Positions 32,900 to 45,228 of a DNA stretch of 64,000 nucleotides are shown here, piece by piece (position 1 is the first letter of the stretch; each line of letters starts with the position of its first letter). A program made the position numbers and the translations under genes. Source of the DNA: Undaria pinnatifida (lineage: Eukaryota; Sar; Phaeophyceae; Laminariales; Alariaceae); the NCBI GenBank assembly GCA_012845835.1, contig JABAKD010000019.1:6061494-6125493 (forward strand). Direction: 5' to 3'. A model generated the notes under the pieces. The model did not search any database. It saw only the letters and a list, made by a program, of their open reading frames with translations, and had not been told where the DNA came from.

Positions 32900-35800
32900 C
32901 TATTCCTTCTTTACCCTTTTCGCGCTCCCCCTGCCACTCTCCGTGCAATCCTTCGTCCGAGTCTGCTTCCTATTTCTTGTCAACTGGAGCGGAGGGTCTC
33001 GTATTCCGCTCCAAGTCTCTGAAACGTTACTCTCGCCTCGCCGGGCCCATGCATCAACGGCGCGGCCCAGTTCGCTGAACATCCCCATCTCGCCAGGTCT
33101 AGTGTCCTTCGTCATGTTGTCGGTGTACTTGCGAGCGGCCCTTGTGCAAAGCTCCATGATATTCGCGAACGTCCTACCTCTGATGACAGACAGCATACGG
33201 TCGGGTGCCGCTTCTTCAGTGCTGGCGTCTCCGAAATCAGCAGGCCCGTCCCAGTCACCAGTGAACCCGCCATTGTAAGACCCACCCCCATCCTCGTCAA
33301 ACTTCCCCAAGCCCGCTTTATCCAGGCTCCAATGCTCTGAAGAGGAACGCCACCGTGGGTGTATGGATTCTCCTTTGAACTCTTTGCCACGTTTTAGGTG
33401 CGTGACAAGCGCGGCGAGAACGTGCCTGCATTGCAGCCCTCGCCTCAGTATCTGCAAGCACGTGCACAGTTGAAAGCCACCAGGGCCTATGACAACGAGG
33501 TGTCCTACTTTTCGGTCAGCTTTGTGTTTGTACAAAACTTTCACTATGGAATCAACTTCCACTCCCGCAACAAGACGATAAAAAGAAACCAAGGATGTGG
33601 TGCCAAACATAGTGATATCAGGTTCCCCCCTTTCCTGGAATACCTCTTCAGGAACCTGGCAACACACGTCGTCCCCTTCAACGTCGATGCACATATCGTC
33701 GTCAGATGATCCGCTGACGTCGTCCGCGGAGCGCGCCGCCAGATTTTGTAGTAACTGCATCGATCCACGCCCCTCCACCAAAACGCTTGTTTCGTACGCC
33801 GAGCTTGCTAACATTTCGGCCAGTACTTCCTGTCGAGATAAATAGGAGCAAGTCCGAAAAGGATGCGGGGGTGAGCGCAAGGACACAACCGGTCAACCGG
33901 TCGCGCCAGGGGAGCATCGGACAGCGTCTGACATTCGCGTCACAAAAGCGTGTGCCAACCGCAGCAAATGCTCGTCAAAGTGACACGGCCGCGGCAACAC
34001 ACAAGAATAGAGCTTACCTCCGCTGCGTACTTACTGGCTCCAACTTTCTCGTACGCTGTTAGGACTGGTTCAAGCGATCTCTTGATGTCGTTTTCGACGT
34101 GAGCTTTCCCCAAAGAAGCGCGTTTGGTGCTTTGCCTGCAGTACGGACGTTGTCGAAAGGTGCCTGTCAGCATTATTCGCAACGGCCGTACGTGTACAAT
34201 GCAGACGAACAAAATGTGCCCAAAAAGGGCGCCAAAAACGAAGACTTCAGAGCATCGTTCCTGCCCGGGGTTGATATGAAACTACCGACACGCCGTGCGC
34301 AGTACCACACCAAACGAGCAATGGAGCGAAAACCCGGTGGGGACGTTGTGTCACTTACATTCGGGATGCCAGGGCGAGGTCTTCCGCGACTTGTTCGACT
34401 CTCTGCCTCACTTGACGAAACGTCGAGTTTCTCTTCAGGTTCCGGCCGTTCTTTATCGCGCTGAAAATACCCTCAACGCGCTGAGTGGCTGTCATACCCA
34501 AGGTCATGGTTGTCGGGAAAAAACAGCGCGCCCAATACGTGCGTATGCTGCGAACGGCACGTGCGAGGCGAGAAGGCGCCAGGGACGGTATGTCAAAGGC
34601 TTCGTTGGAAAGAGGAAGAGTTCTTCGCGGCGACCAAGTGTTACGACAAGCGGCCACATATACACTAGGTTGTCCAAAGGGTCGCCTACGCAAATTAAAA
34701 CCGAAGACAAAAAGGCGTGCAGAAGCGCCCTCACCTGTATAGGTGCTCGTTGACGTATTTTTCACACGCTGTGCCCTTCACGAGCTGCTTCACGCCCTCC
34801 CACACGCGATCAAAGGCCTGGAGACGGGAAAAAAAGAAAAACATGCAGTAAGCTCCTGGAGAACAGACGCGACAAACTGCTTTCACAACAACATGAGTCT
34901 CCATTTCATTCAAGGCAGGCGCGCAAAAAAAAAGAACCCAAGTAAAACCCTGTTCCATTGGTACTGCGATCTTCCCACCTCAGTCGATGTCGCATAGGAA
35001 GCCGCCGTGAACCGCCGGAGCAATTCCGTGCATCCTGCTTTTTGCAAGGCCCCCATACAATGCTTCTTGATGTTCTTACAGATGTGCCAGGAGCAGTACA
35101 AGTGCTTCGTGTGAGGAAGAAGCGTCGAGATCGAACTCGTCATTGCTCCGTCGGCATCTGTGATGATTACCTAAGGACGGCCGTGGGAGGTTGGCGCTGT
35201 GAACATAATATACGTGATGACGGCGATTGAGCAACACCGTTGACACCGAAGCAAACCCGAACTACTCAGTAGGCTCCGCGATCCATTCATTCATCATACA
35301 AAAAAAACGTGAAGACAAGCTCACCTTCGGGTGGCCCCCGCAAATCTCCAGGAAGAACTGGTTTGCGAAGTCGAATGTTTCGCTTTGTTCGTTGCCGAGA
35401 AAACCCTGGGCGAAAACGATGGTCTTATTCTCAGAGTCGACGCCCACATACAAACACAGCTTGAAGTCGTACCTGTCGAAAATGCAGTGTACGTGGGTGG
35501 GTCGTCATCGTTTGCACGGCAATGATTGCCGATCCGGAGGAAAGGCATCTTTTACTACTGGACGAAGCCCTCACACGTACGAACAACGTCGTCACATCAA
35601 TGGGAGGGTAGGAGGCAATTGAAGACTTCCACACCCTCCTCACCTGTTGGTGAGACACGTATTGTCCTGGATAACAACACCGCCATAGGTTCTTGCCAGC
35701 ATAACTTGTTCGGGTGAAGCCCACATGATGGACCGTAGCACCTGGTCGGCATCAACATCCCACTTCACGGTCTGCGGTCCTCTTTCCAGCTCCGCCACAA

Positions 35801-38800
35801 GGTTGAGAGCGTCTTCGCCCGATGCCCAGCGCCCACGTAGCACCTTCGCCGACAAATTGCGCACCTGCGTGGGACACAGGAGGACAAAGGCGAGGAGGAC
35901 GCTACTGTGTAGTTGTTGCAATCACACAACCGATTTCGTGACATCAACCTACGCGCAAAAGCATAGACGGAAGTCATATGAAACACCCGTTGAGGATACT
36001 ATCTAACCGAGGCGAAGGTAGACAAGATGCTGAGGAGGCGGGGGTTCGATTCACCGCTCGCCCTTCAGCAAAGTACGAAGGGTGTTGTGGTATGTCTCTA
36101 CGCCAGTAGTGACATTTTGAATCGGAACGAGGGGACCGACGCCGACACAGGCAACCAAAAATAAACCGAAACTTTCAGAGGTACCGTAATGACCGGTTCA
36201 CCGTGTTCACACCTTTCGTGCACCCTGCGGGCCGAGCTTGTACGGCTTCATTTCCTCCGCAACGCAGCGGTAGATGAGGTGTGGTCTCACCCCCCCCAAC
36301 GTCATCTTGCGGATTTGACCCATGCAACGCTTTTCAATCTCATCCACAGGGACCAAGTTCTCTTGCTCGAGTTGGGACGCGCGAGAATCCATATCACAGG
36401 CGGCAGCGTGCTCAAGATGGACCTGAAGAAAACAATGGACGGGAGGGCACAAGTGAGGGCGGACATCGTCCCACACTATTCTGTGTACAGCTCCATATAC
36501 TTCGAGGTGCCAATCTCTTCCTCGCCACATCTTCGTCTACACAGACCAATTCACGGTCGGGTCGTATTTACCTTCGTGATTGTCGGTGGGTCTTTGGTGT
36601 TCCAGGCGACAGCCACGCGAAAGTCACACTCGCACTGCACGGCGGAACAATCGCGGTCAAGAGACAGGCACAACAGAAGGCCGGTCAGAGGGCACGAGTG
36701 ACAATCGCGAATAAAAACACGCTCCAAACTTGGACGGAACATTCCGGATGACATGGCATCTCGGTTACATCGAGAAATACTTGCCTTCGCCGACCATGAT
36801 GTTCTCCTTGGCGCCGGCAACTTCGAGGTTCTCGCCCTCCCATAAGCGGCGCACCTCAACGTAATCCGGCTCGGTCGGCTACCTTTCCCTGCGATCTGTT
36901 TAGGGTGGTACGTGCTGGTGTGAGAATGCCGTTGTCTACTCTGACGAGATCCGGATTCGAGAGGGATGCTACTGGCACAAGGGTGGGCAAACACGCGATT
37001 TGTTGTCGTTCTTTTTACGCACCGGGTCTCCTTTGATTGTGGACTTATTTCCGGTGAAACCCTGGCGTCGAAGCTCCGCCTTGATCCTGCGGATCACCAT
37101 TTCCCAGGTAGATTCGGCATCGTCAAGAACGGAGAACGCGTACCCAGACTCGATCTTTAACGGCTCTTCCGTAGGGGTCTCCTCGTTTTCATCTGCGTCA
37201 AAGAGCGAGCAAGATATAAGCATGCCATTGCTCTACCCTCGTAATATCCGTTGAATGGCTGTTTAGTTGATTGTTTCCAAGTGATCGAAACGAAACCATC
37301 AATCCGGGGGTAACACTGACTGAGGTCGGCAACCGCACACCCTTCGACATATTTTCCTTCACCGGTTTCGCCCAACCTAAAGCACGTCCTGGGCGCGGTG
37401 CTCATGCGCAATCGCTCGCGTGGTCTTCGACATCCCACCCTCGGTAGCCGCATGAGACCGCATGAGACCGACGAACGGGGAAACAGCGGCTATCGTGTGA
37501 TGATGTACGGCCATTGTACCCTCTACTCACCCTCTTCATCGTCTTCACTCTCCCACCCACTCCAACTATCGGACCCATATTCGACGTCGTCGTCGCTGGC
37601 GTCCTTCCACCTCGAGTCGTTGCCACCGTCATTAATTTCAATGTCCGTGGGGTTGGAGGCCTGATAAATCTGCAACACGTGCGGACAAACGACGAAACAG
37701 GGGAGAAGCTGTCCTGTTCAACCCTAAACACTGTGACCATAAGACACAGAACAACGTTCCTTGGGCGCGAAACCGCATGCAGGTACGTAAGACAGACGTC
37801 TCGTCCACATGCTGCAGAGGACATGCTCGAATAGTCCACAAACACGGCGAATGTGTCCCAGATGGTTAGGTTTCTGAACCCACGCGTGGATCCGCGGCCC
37901 CCACCTTCCGTGAGGCTACCTGCGCCTTCTTGTACGTCTTCCAGGCTTTGATCGCCGCAGTTTTCGCAGCTCGGGCCAGGTCGATGGAGTTCTCCCGATT
38001 AGCTCTGTCCACCCCCTCCCCCCCGTCGTCCTCCTCCTCGCTCTCCTCGTGCCCATTTGCAATACCGGACTCCTGCGTCAGGCGACAGACACACTCGTTT
38101 CGATCAGCAAACAAAATGCCCCGAGCGGGGAAGTGCGCCGAAACTTCGCGAATGCTGGCGGAAGGCACCGTCCTACCTCACACCACTTTCCCATCAACCC
38201 TTACCCGCAACAGTCTCTTGTACTTTTTCTTCGCGTCTTTTGCGGCAACACGAAGAATCTCGACGTGGTCCGCCTCCTCCTTTCGCGCCGCCGCTGCTGC
38301 GCTCGCCGCCATGCGTACCGAGTCCTCCAACCCGTCCAAATCGCCTGCATCGCCAGGACGTTCGCAAAGACGCACGGCACAAGCCACCAAGGCGCCTGAT
38401 AACGACTCTGTTTGACACAGAGGAATGGATACAGACCCGCGTGTTCCGACGTTGATAACGTATAAACTGCTCTCACCTTCGCACGAGGACAGATCGTCGT
38501 CGCTGAACCAGTCGTGTTGAGTGTCGCTGTCGTCGTCACTGTTACTGAGGTTCTCGGCGCCGCTGTTATTGCGACCGTCCTCGTGCCATACACCCTCGCT
38601 GACACACAACTGCAACAATTCGGCCACGTAAGGGTCAAAAATTGTATCGCAGTTGATGGGGTGTGTGCATGGAACAATTTCCATTTTCATCGGTCGACTA
38701 AACATGCTAGAATACACGATGCCATCAACGAACAGCGCAACGTCTCATGACCCGGCATGGCGCAGTATGACGCGGCAAATTTCCGATACAACAGCATGCT

Positions 38801-41599
38801 AACCATCGTGGTCTTGAATACCTTGTGCTTGACTTCGATCAACTACCTGTGCATTCGAGGCCCGGGCGTCCGTACAACCGACTTGTTGGCGACGGTGCGT
38901 TGTAAGTGGCTCGACAGCTGACGCCAAGGCACCATGGGCCCCCAAACGGAAACTATCTGGGACACACCTTCCTTTCTTGACGCATGAATCGGCGTATCGC
39001 AGACTCAGCACGGTCATATTTACGTCGGGCCTGAGCTGCTGCGACTCTCCCCTTCGCAAGCTCCAGCCGTAGGTTTGAGACTACTGGGACGTAGTTGTAC
39101 ATGGCGTCTTGCCCACGCTTCTTCTGCTGGGTTTGGGCAAAGTGGATTTCCTGTTCGGTTGGGACAACAGACGGCACACCGAACGAACAAAATGACATGG
39201 TAATGGCGACCACGTCAATCACAAAAGTTGACCGCGTGGAAACCACTCTGTCGTATTCGCGACAATAAAGCGGATGTGTTACAACCCCCTTTGACTCTGA
39301 TGACTGCGACCTTGCACTCCATCTCACCTTCTTGAGCCTGTGGTATCTGGTCTTGTGCTTTTTTGCGGCGGCCCTGGCCTCGGCCTTCCTCTTCTGAATC
39401 GCATCAAACTCGGCTGCTTGTGCTTCACCACGGCACGAGTCGGAATCCGACCCCCCAACCCACGCCGACCCCCCGAACCACTCAGGTTGTCCCCCGGGAT
39501 CCTCCCCCGCTCCAGCCGCCGTCCCTTCGCCATGTGCTGCTGCTGTCTCCGCCCCACCCTCCACCCCACTTTTGTCCTCCATCTCACCTTTCATCCCATC
39601 ACCCTCAGTGCTTCCCGTCCCCAACCCAGTCCCCTCTTCTTCTGTTCCTTCGGCCGCCGCTTCCTTCCCGTCGCCACCTACATTTTCTCCGCCCGCACCA
39701 TCCAACCCACCATCTCCGTCTTTTGCCTCAGCACCTTTCCTCTCCCCCTCCTGCCTCTCACGCTCCCTCTCCCTCTCCTCTTCCTCTTTCTTCTCTTCGC
39801 GCTGTTTCTCTACCTCCCTAACCCTTGCATCCGCCAACTCGTTCTGCTTCAGCCGCAAGTTCTCTGCGACTAAGTCCAGCCTCGCCTGTCGCCTCATGTC
39901 CGCAGCCTTCTCCGCCGCGGATTGCACTTTCTCTGCCGTCGTCGAGCCAAATGTAGCCTCTCGCCTCGCGTTGTAGGCAGCGACTTCGTCATCGAACGCT
40001 TCCTGGAACTTCTCGTCCTAGAGGGAGCGAAACGTTAATGAATGCTCAGCGACCAAAATAGATATGGGATTGTCCGTTGTACCCGTTCTCCCTCATTTTA
40101 CTGTCCGGTTCCCGCATCAACCCTGCGACCCAGGTGGTGTTCGCCGGCAAAGAAACGACGAAAAACATACTACGGTACTGTAACTGTAACTCACTTGAAC
40201 CTGGAACAGAGGGGGTGACACCGCGACCACAGGGAAAGGGGGAAACGTGCCGTCCCTCTTCGCAAAAGTTCCGAAGTGGCACCCTGCTTCTAACGTTGTA
40301 TCCTTTCCAACTTCGGGGATGTCGGACAAGTCCTTTTGACGGGCTATCTGGCAGCCGTGCGTTAGCACCACGGCAACCTCCTCGATAAGGCGCTCGCCGC
40401 CGTCTGCTCCAGCTACGCGGTACACAAGCTGGGCTTCGTCCGGCAGAAAGTCTCGGGAATGGCGGTAGTCGTCGACCGTATTCGTGCCCTTCCTACCCGT
40501 CCCGTGAAAAGGCGCTGCCCCCTGCGCATCATACTGCTTCCTGCTCTTCCTATCTATGGGGACGAGCATCTTCACTCGTAGTCGGAGCGCCTGTGAGGCC
40601 ATCAGCATAGTCAAATCACCCCCCCAGCGCTTGGGTTCTCCGAAAAGAGCAACGGAAGCAATAACCATCTTGATGTTGCCTTGGCGAGTCGACAGAACGT
40701 CTCCCTCGCTAGAAAATCTGGCGTACTTCATGACCGCTTGGGGGTAGTAACGCGTGCAATTCCACAGGATGCCACCCTCCGATACAAGCTCCTCCGCGTT
40801 TGCCGCGGTCCATGCGAGGACCGCAAGCTTTAGTGGAGCCCAGTACACATCAGAGCCCCAAATTCCCATCGCCAAGGCCCGCCAGGCACAGTTTCCGTCG
40901 CCGGCGACAAACTTCGCTATCCACCCCTCGTCGCGCACCTCCTTCGGGAGAACCATGGTGCCAAAGTAGTCGTGGGCAATCTTCTCGTCGCACACGTTGG
41001 AAGCAGGGGAGGGTGGATGGGGATTATAACGTACGGGCAAACAACGCAGGCTTCGAAGTGCCGTGCCCAGGCTGGAAGGGGTTGATTTCTATGGCATATC
41101 GCCTTGCAGAAAACGCGTTCACGGTCACTGCAAACAGACGTGTTGGAGATCGCGCTACTTTGCCGGGACCCGGTATTCCAACCGGAGGCCTAAAGTTCTT
41201 CGCGGACAAAAGCGTATCATACACGCCCACCCCCTCGCGGCTACCGGTTACTGTTTCCACAAAAAGCAATATATCCACATTCTCACTGTGAGCTCTAAGA
41301 AAAGATTCTGCATTGGAGTGTGAACCCTCCGCACCTCGTGCTTCGTGTCGTCTTTGTTCTCGCCCACAAGAGACTTTGGCACTGCTGGCAGCTCTCCGCA
41401 TGTCGTTCCGAAAATTTTCTCCACAGCGCATGTGTTCGAAAAGTCCTTCACACGCTCGAATGGTGTTTTCGGTTTCCCCTGTACCCCATTTCCGTCAACC
41501 ACCGACGCCGTGTCCCGTGCAGGTCTCGGTGCCACCACCCCATTGCAGAAACCTACGAGCTGCCGCAGTAGTTCTAAGGCCTTCGCCTCCGAGATAACA
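32900..41599 (-). CDS. OTU-domain MULE transposase with SWIM zinc finger, multi-exon
   Basis: Proposed exons: 41599-41335, 40983-40195, 40017-39328, 39150-38968, 38917-38847, 38697-38477, 38407-38184, 38072-37905, 37669-37531, 37192-37023, one unresolved near 36880-36800, 36634-36572, 36422-36213, 35864-35644, 35472-35325, 35170-34979, 34817-34735, 34685-34359, 34135-34018, 33829-32900. Phases agree at every junction except around the unresolved exon. Domains in order: an OTU-like cysteine protease (AGDGNCAWRAL with the Asp/Cys pair, later WGGDLTMLMASQ; His candidate VVLTHG); a charged coiled-coil segment (40017-38968); acidic segments; a C..C..H..C DNA-binding finger (CECDF...LEHAAACD); a DDE core with VVIQDNTCLTNR, VIITDADGAM plus CSWHICKNIKKH, and TATQRVEGIFSAIK; and a SWIM finger (CTCLQ...CRHVLAAL). 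The product would be roughly 1,750 residues. The N terminus is not fixed: exon 41599 begins in phase 2, so at least one upstream exon is expected. The single-gene model is inferred from phases, not from transcripts. Confidence 0.8.
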
Positions 41600-41779
41600 C
41601 TGACCGAAACAGCGCAGCAACAAAGGACAGGATGGTCTCAGCATCACCCGCCTACAGGATGGTCTCAGCATCACCTGCCTATGTGCATTCTACACCCTGC
41701 CCGTACTGCTGTACTGCTGTAGGCACTACCGTCTACAAGAATTTAGAGTAGTTCCGTCGTAGAAGGATACACGCCGTTT

Positions 41780-41780
<1 letters not shown>

Positions 41781-41840
<60 letters not shown>
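41781..41840 (+). repeat. Perfect (CAG)20 microsatellite inside the MULE
   Basis: Twenty uninterrupted CAG units (CTG on the transposase sense strand), about 180 bases upstream of the first exon identified. Confidence 0.97.
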
Positions 41841-41842
<2 letters not shown>

Positions 41843-42053
41843 CAACGTGCACTTACCAGGGCCGCAATTGGGGCCAGGTGGGGGTGGCCCCCCAAGAGTA
41901 GAGGCGTCATACACACGACGACACGATTACAGCAGTTGTCTGCTATCTCCCTTGACGTTTTGTATCTGAAGACATCAGTGCACCTGCGAAACAAACCCAT
42001 CCCAAGAATATGTTCTACTTGGACCGATCTGTAGACATGAGCGCACCTGCGGA

Positions 42054-42261
42054 GCAACTGCATGTGTGCATACCGGAGTATGCCCTGGGGTATGCATACT
42101 GCGAGTACATGGCGCAAACTCCAAATTCAAACTCAAGGCAAAAAGTTCGCGCGGGTAGCAACTGCATGTGTGCATACCGGATGATGTCCTGGGGTATACA
42201 TACTGCGAGGACATGGCGCAACTTTCAAATTCAAACACAAGGCAAAAAGTTCGCGCGGGTA
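42054..42261 (+). repeat. 104-bp tandem duplication near the right end of the MULE
   Basis: Two copies start at 42054 and 42158 with GCAACTGCATGTGTGCATAC and end AAAAAGTTCGCGCGGGTA, with about ten differences. No coding assignment. Confidence 0.85.
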
Positions 42262-42442
42262 CGCGAAACACGCAGAGAGCCTAACTTGACCGGCAGTGAC
42301 GGCAATCTTCGCAACGCCACGCTAGAACAGATTTGACATGGGCCGCTGCACACATGAGACACACCTCCTTTGCGGACGGGAAAGCAATGCGCCGCGGAGA
42401 TCTTTGGCGGCTGGCGCGGGTGCCTGTGCTGCCTGTGCTGGG

Positions 42443-42738
42443 GCTGCTGCTGCTGTGGTGACGGCACCACGAAGGGAGCTCGTTCTGGACGATTTTTCCA
42501 TCTCCGGCTTCACGACTTGGATATGGAAGGGTCAGTGATGTGCAGACTACGTGCTGCTGTCTGCGGTGGTGTCGGCGTGCCTACAGGGCGCGACATCCAG
42601 CCTTCTTTGCGACCTCAAAGAGAGGTGCATGCTGTGTCCGATAAGCATAAACCAGAGGGTGGAAACCCGGGGATGGAGCTCTTTTGTCCCCTGTGTGTCA
42701 AAAAAATGACACCCACATGTGTGTCATTATCACTCCCC
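42443..42738 (-). repeat. Right terminal inverted repeat of the MULE
   Basis: Reverse complement of 30954-31249. Beyond its inner end (42385-42442), sequence similar to subterminal copy 3 continues (GGTGCC/GGCACC...AAAGATCTCCGCGGCG), so the original inverted repeat was probably longer. Confidence 0.95.
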
Positions 42739-42748
42739 GATTTGTTCC
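42739..42748 (+). repeat. Right target-site duplication of the MULE
   Basis: GATTTGTTCC immediately after the right inverted repeat, identical to 30944-30953. Confidence 0.95.
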
Positions 42749-43344
42749 TCATGTAGTAGGCCTCCACATCAGTTGGAACTCCCAGTTCGGGTTCTTTTCA
42801 AAACTGGGCAGCCTTGGTGCCCTTCGCGCCTGCGTCACGCACACAGCCGAGCGGCGGAAAGCCTGGTTTAACAGGTGAGCCTTCTCCCTCCTTCACGGTA
42901 TCGCTTCATACCTTCGGCAAAGTATCACGCGGGTGATACTCGTTGGTTTTGTGCTGCTTGCTTTTTTCGTGTATTTTTTGTATTTTTGAATTTTGGGGTG
43001 ATTTCCACGCCTACTACAAGTACAGTATCTGCTCTACCACCAGTACCAGAGTGAAGGTTTGTGGCCGCAAGTCATCGATCGTGTTTCACATCACTACAGC
43101 AGTAGCAGTGACGTCAACCTCATGATAGCCAGGAGCACCACCGCCGCTGCATCCCCGCTGCACGCAGTCTTTCCAGCGCGCCCTGGGCCCGCTTGCGAGA
43201 TCGCCATTTTCCCTGATACTCATATGCTCTGAAGGCTTGTGACTTCGAGTCATCAATCGGTGCTCGTACACGGCAGCACCTGGTACACAACAGTCCAGTA
43301 CAACAGCAGTATCATCAACCTTATGATAGCCAGGGGCACCGCCG

Positions 43345-43735
43345 CAGGCAGTGTTCTTTTCCGAGATCACCATTTTCCTGGTGCTTGACGAGCAGTTGCG
43401 ATATCATTCCACCCTCGTGGAGGTACTACTGTGCTGATGCCGCAGGAAGTGTTCTTTTCCGAGATCACCATTTTCCTGGTGCTTGACGAGCAGTTGCAAT
43501 ATAAACACCCGTAATACGCGCGATCGGAGTATCACACACAGCTTGCAAAGATGAGTTTCGACAAAATATTCGATCTCACAGCTGGAGTGTATTTTAATTT
43601 TTACAATAATTTACCCTCGTAGAGGTACTACTGTGCTGATGCCGCTGGCAGTGTTCTATACCGAGATCACCATTTTCCTGGTGCTTGACGAGCAGTTGCA
43701 ATTTAATTTACCCTCGTGGAAGTACTACTGTGCTG
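43345..43735 (+). repeat. Three-copy direct repeat
   Basis: GAGATCACCATTTTCCTGGT followed by GCTTGACGAGCAGTTGC occurs near 43362, 43457 and 43660. Each copy is followed by CCCTCGTGGAGGTACTACTG and GTGCTGATGC. The middle unit is interrupted by about 100 bases containing repeat family B. Confidence 0.8.
43517..43589 (+). repeat. Dispersed repeat family B, copy 2
   Basis: Shares CGCGATCGGAGTATC and GCTTGCAAAGATGAGTTTCG with 17147-17222 and, inverted, 58740-58822. It appears inserted in a unit of the three-copy repeat. Confidence 0.6.
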
Positions 43736-44172
43736 ATACGTATACATAGTCTGCCTGTTACATGCGTACCGGTAGCAGCGTAGCAGTACAGCCGGCTTTG
43801 GCAAATGGCCCTACCGCCCGCCCCTTCGGCACTACGCTTCAGCCCGTAAATTTGTCTGGCCTTCACAGCGTGACACGTATTCCCTTCTGACGTTGTCTTC
43901 GCGCCTATACCTTCCACTTTGGCTTCCTTCGCATCCGTGCGCTCAGCGGCCGCGCCCTCCGTGTTTTCGTAGGCCGATTGCTGCTGGTATACCGTAGGCA
44001 ACCTTCCTCGAGCTCTCACGGTTGTGAGCTCCATCATAGGGTTGTAAATCTTGCGATGAGGCATTTTAGCCTCAATGTTACGAGGTGAGGGGGAATCTAT
44101 AGCCTCATTTTCGTTTGTTTCGAATAGCCGTATCTTCGATCCCCTTTCCAATTCTGGATGTTTTGTTGACAT
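43708..44172 (-). CDS. Unassigned 154-residue reading frame
   Basis: An uninterrupted ATG-initiated frame with mixed, non-repetitive composition (for example ELERGSKIRLFETNENEA and NPMMELTTVRARGRLPTVYQ). No domain is recognised and no splice partners were found. It could be a transposon remnant or a chance frame; it overlaps the end of the three-copy repeat. Confidence 0.25.
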   Translation of the reverse strand: MSTKHPELERGSKIRLFETNENEAIDSPSPRNIEAKMPHRKIYNPMMELTTVRARGRLPTVYQQQSAYENTEGAAAERTDAKEAKVEGIGAKTTSEGNTCHAVKARQIYGLKRSAEGAGGRAICQSRLYCYAATGTHVTGRLCIRISTVVLPRG

Positions 44173-45228
44173 CCTTTGGTTGCCAGGTGATCTGCATCTA
44201 CGACCATTCAGGGTAGCCTAATGTAATGGAGTGCCTTTCGTAGAAGGATAGTTTATAGATTCGACGTAAAACCATGTCATGGTTGAGGTGAAATCACGTG
44301 ATATTAGATGTCACATTCACGTCAAGGCCATCGTAGAGGGGCGATAATGTAGGTGGCGATGATGGGACAAGCAGGACTCTCCTCATCTCACTACCCTGCT
44401 CTACCCTACCCAACCCTGCACTACCGTGCCCTACCCTACTTAGCCCGGTTATGTCTGTCTCTTAGTATTCTATGTAGGGAAATAATGCATAAGCTTTGAG
44501 TCTATCCAGCGACCCATGAGGAGAGACCAACCAAAGACACCGGAGCCCATGACGGGGTAGGCAAAACATCATACACCAGGTATAGGTCTACGGGTAGTCT
44601 AGACCGCTCCTGTTTTGTCATTATATATCCCCATTTACAACTGCAGTCAGTTTAGTCTCCGTGGTTCTGCCGTGTCTTGTGGGACTTGCGACTTCCGACC
44701 ACAAGGTCGGTGCTGGTCAACTCTACAGCAATGTGATCGTGCTGCGCGCGTGTTGTGCCACTATTTGTATTGCGGTTCGGCCACTTGCTTTACCATACCG
44801 ACAGCGCCAAACTGCTTCGCGTCGACGAGGCTGTAATCGTCACTTTGCTCCCCTTAACCCCCAATGGAGTTAATCCCTGGAACTGCTGTGTACTCTAAGC
44901 TCGTACTTACTCTGTTTGCCTCTTTGCTTTTTACCGCACAAGCGGTACAAGGTAGAACCGCTGCACCCACGCAGAGTACAATGTGGCCATAGTACGTGGA
45001 ACTAGACTCGATGCTTTTTTTTTGCGGTATATTATACTCGTATTCCAGGTATAGCACGGCACTGTAGTACCGTACCAGAGACTTGTGAACATTTCCTTGA
45101 ATAATTCATACACACCTATACCAGGTAAAAGCACCAGGTTTATGCTAACAGTTTTGACTCTCAATATATGCTGTTTTTTTTTGCCTGCTTTTGCCCGCGA
45201 AACAAAACAGTACTGAAAATACAAGATA

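Larger units (their letters stand above)
30954..42738 (-). mobile_element. Complete Mutator-like element (MULE), 11,785 bp
   Basis: The element is bounded by 296-bp inverted repeats (30954-31249 and 42443-42738) starting GGGGAGTGATAATGACACAC and flanked on both sides by the 10-bp duplication GATTTGTTCC (30944-30953, 42739-42748). Ten bases lies in the 8-11 bp range typical of MULEs. The inverted repeats differ at one position noticed by eye (GTGGAG/GTGAAG). Inside are three tandem subterminal repeats on the left, a minus-strand gene with OTU, MULE transposase and SWIM domains, a CAG repeat and a 104-bp duplication. Near-identical ends and a largely open multi-exon gene indicate a recent insertion of a possibly autonomous element. 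Confidence 0.95.
42749..45228. other. Interval between MULE and NAA40
   Basis: This is the remaining part of the region between the divergent CPSF1 and NAA40 genes. It contains a three-copy repeat (43345-43735), a family B repeat copy (43517-43589), an unassigned minus-strand reading frame (43708-44172) and a degenerate CTACCCT cluster (44388-44450). A TATA-like AT-rich stretch near 45028-45040 is about 190 bases before the NAA40 start, but no promoter can be defined. Confidence 0.5.

Noticed and set aside
36015..36070. tRNA-like GGTTCGATTC segment
   Set aside because: Resembles a T-arm/B box, but no acceptor stem, D-arm or anticodon arm could be folded by eye; it lies in a transposase intron.
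41743..42117. Frames with poly-Gln, poly-Ala or poly-Cys
   Set aside because: Produced by the (CAG)20 repeat in different frames.
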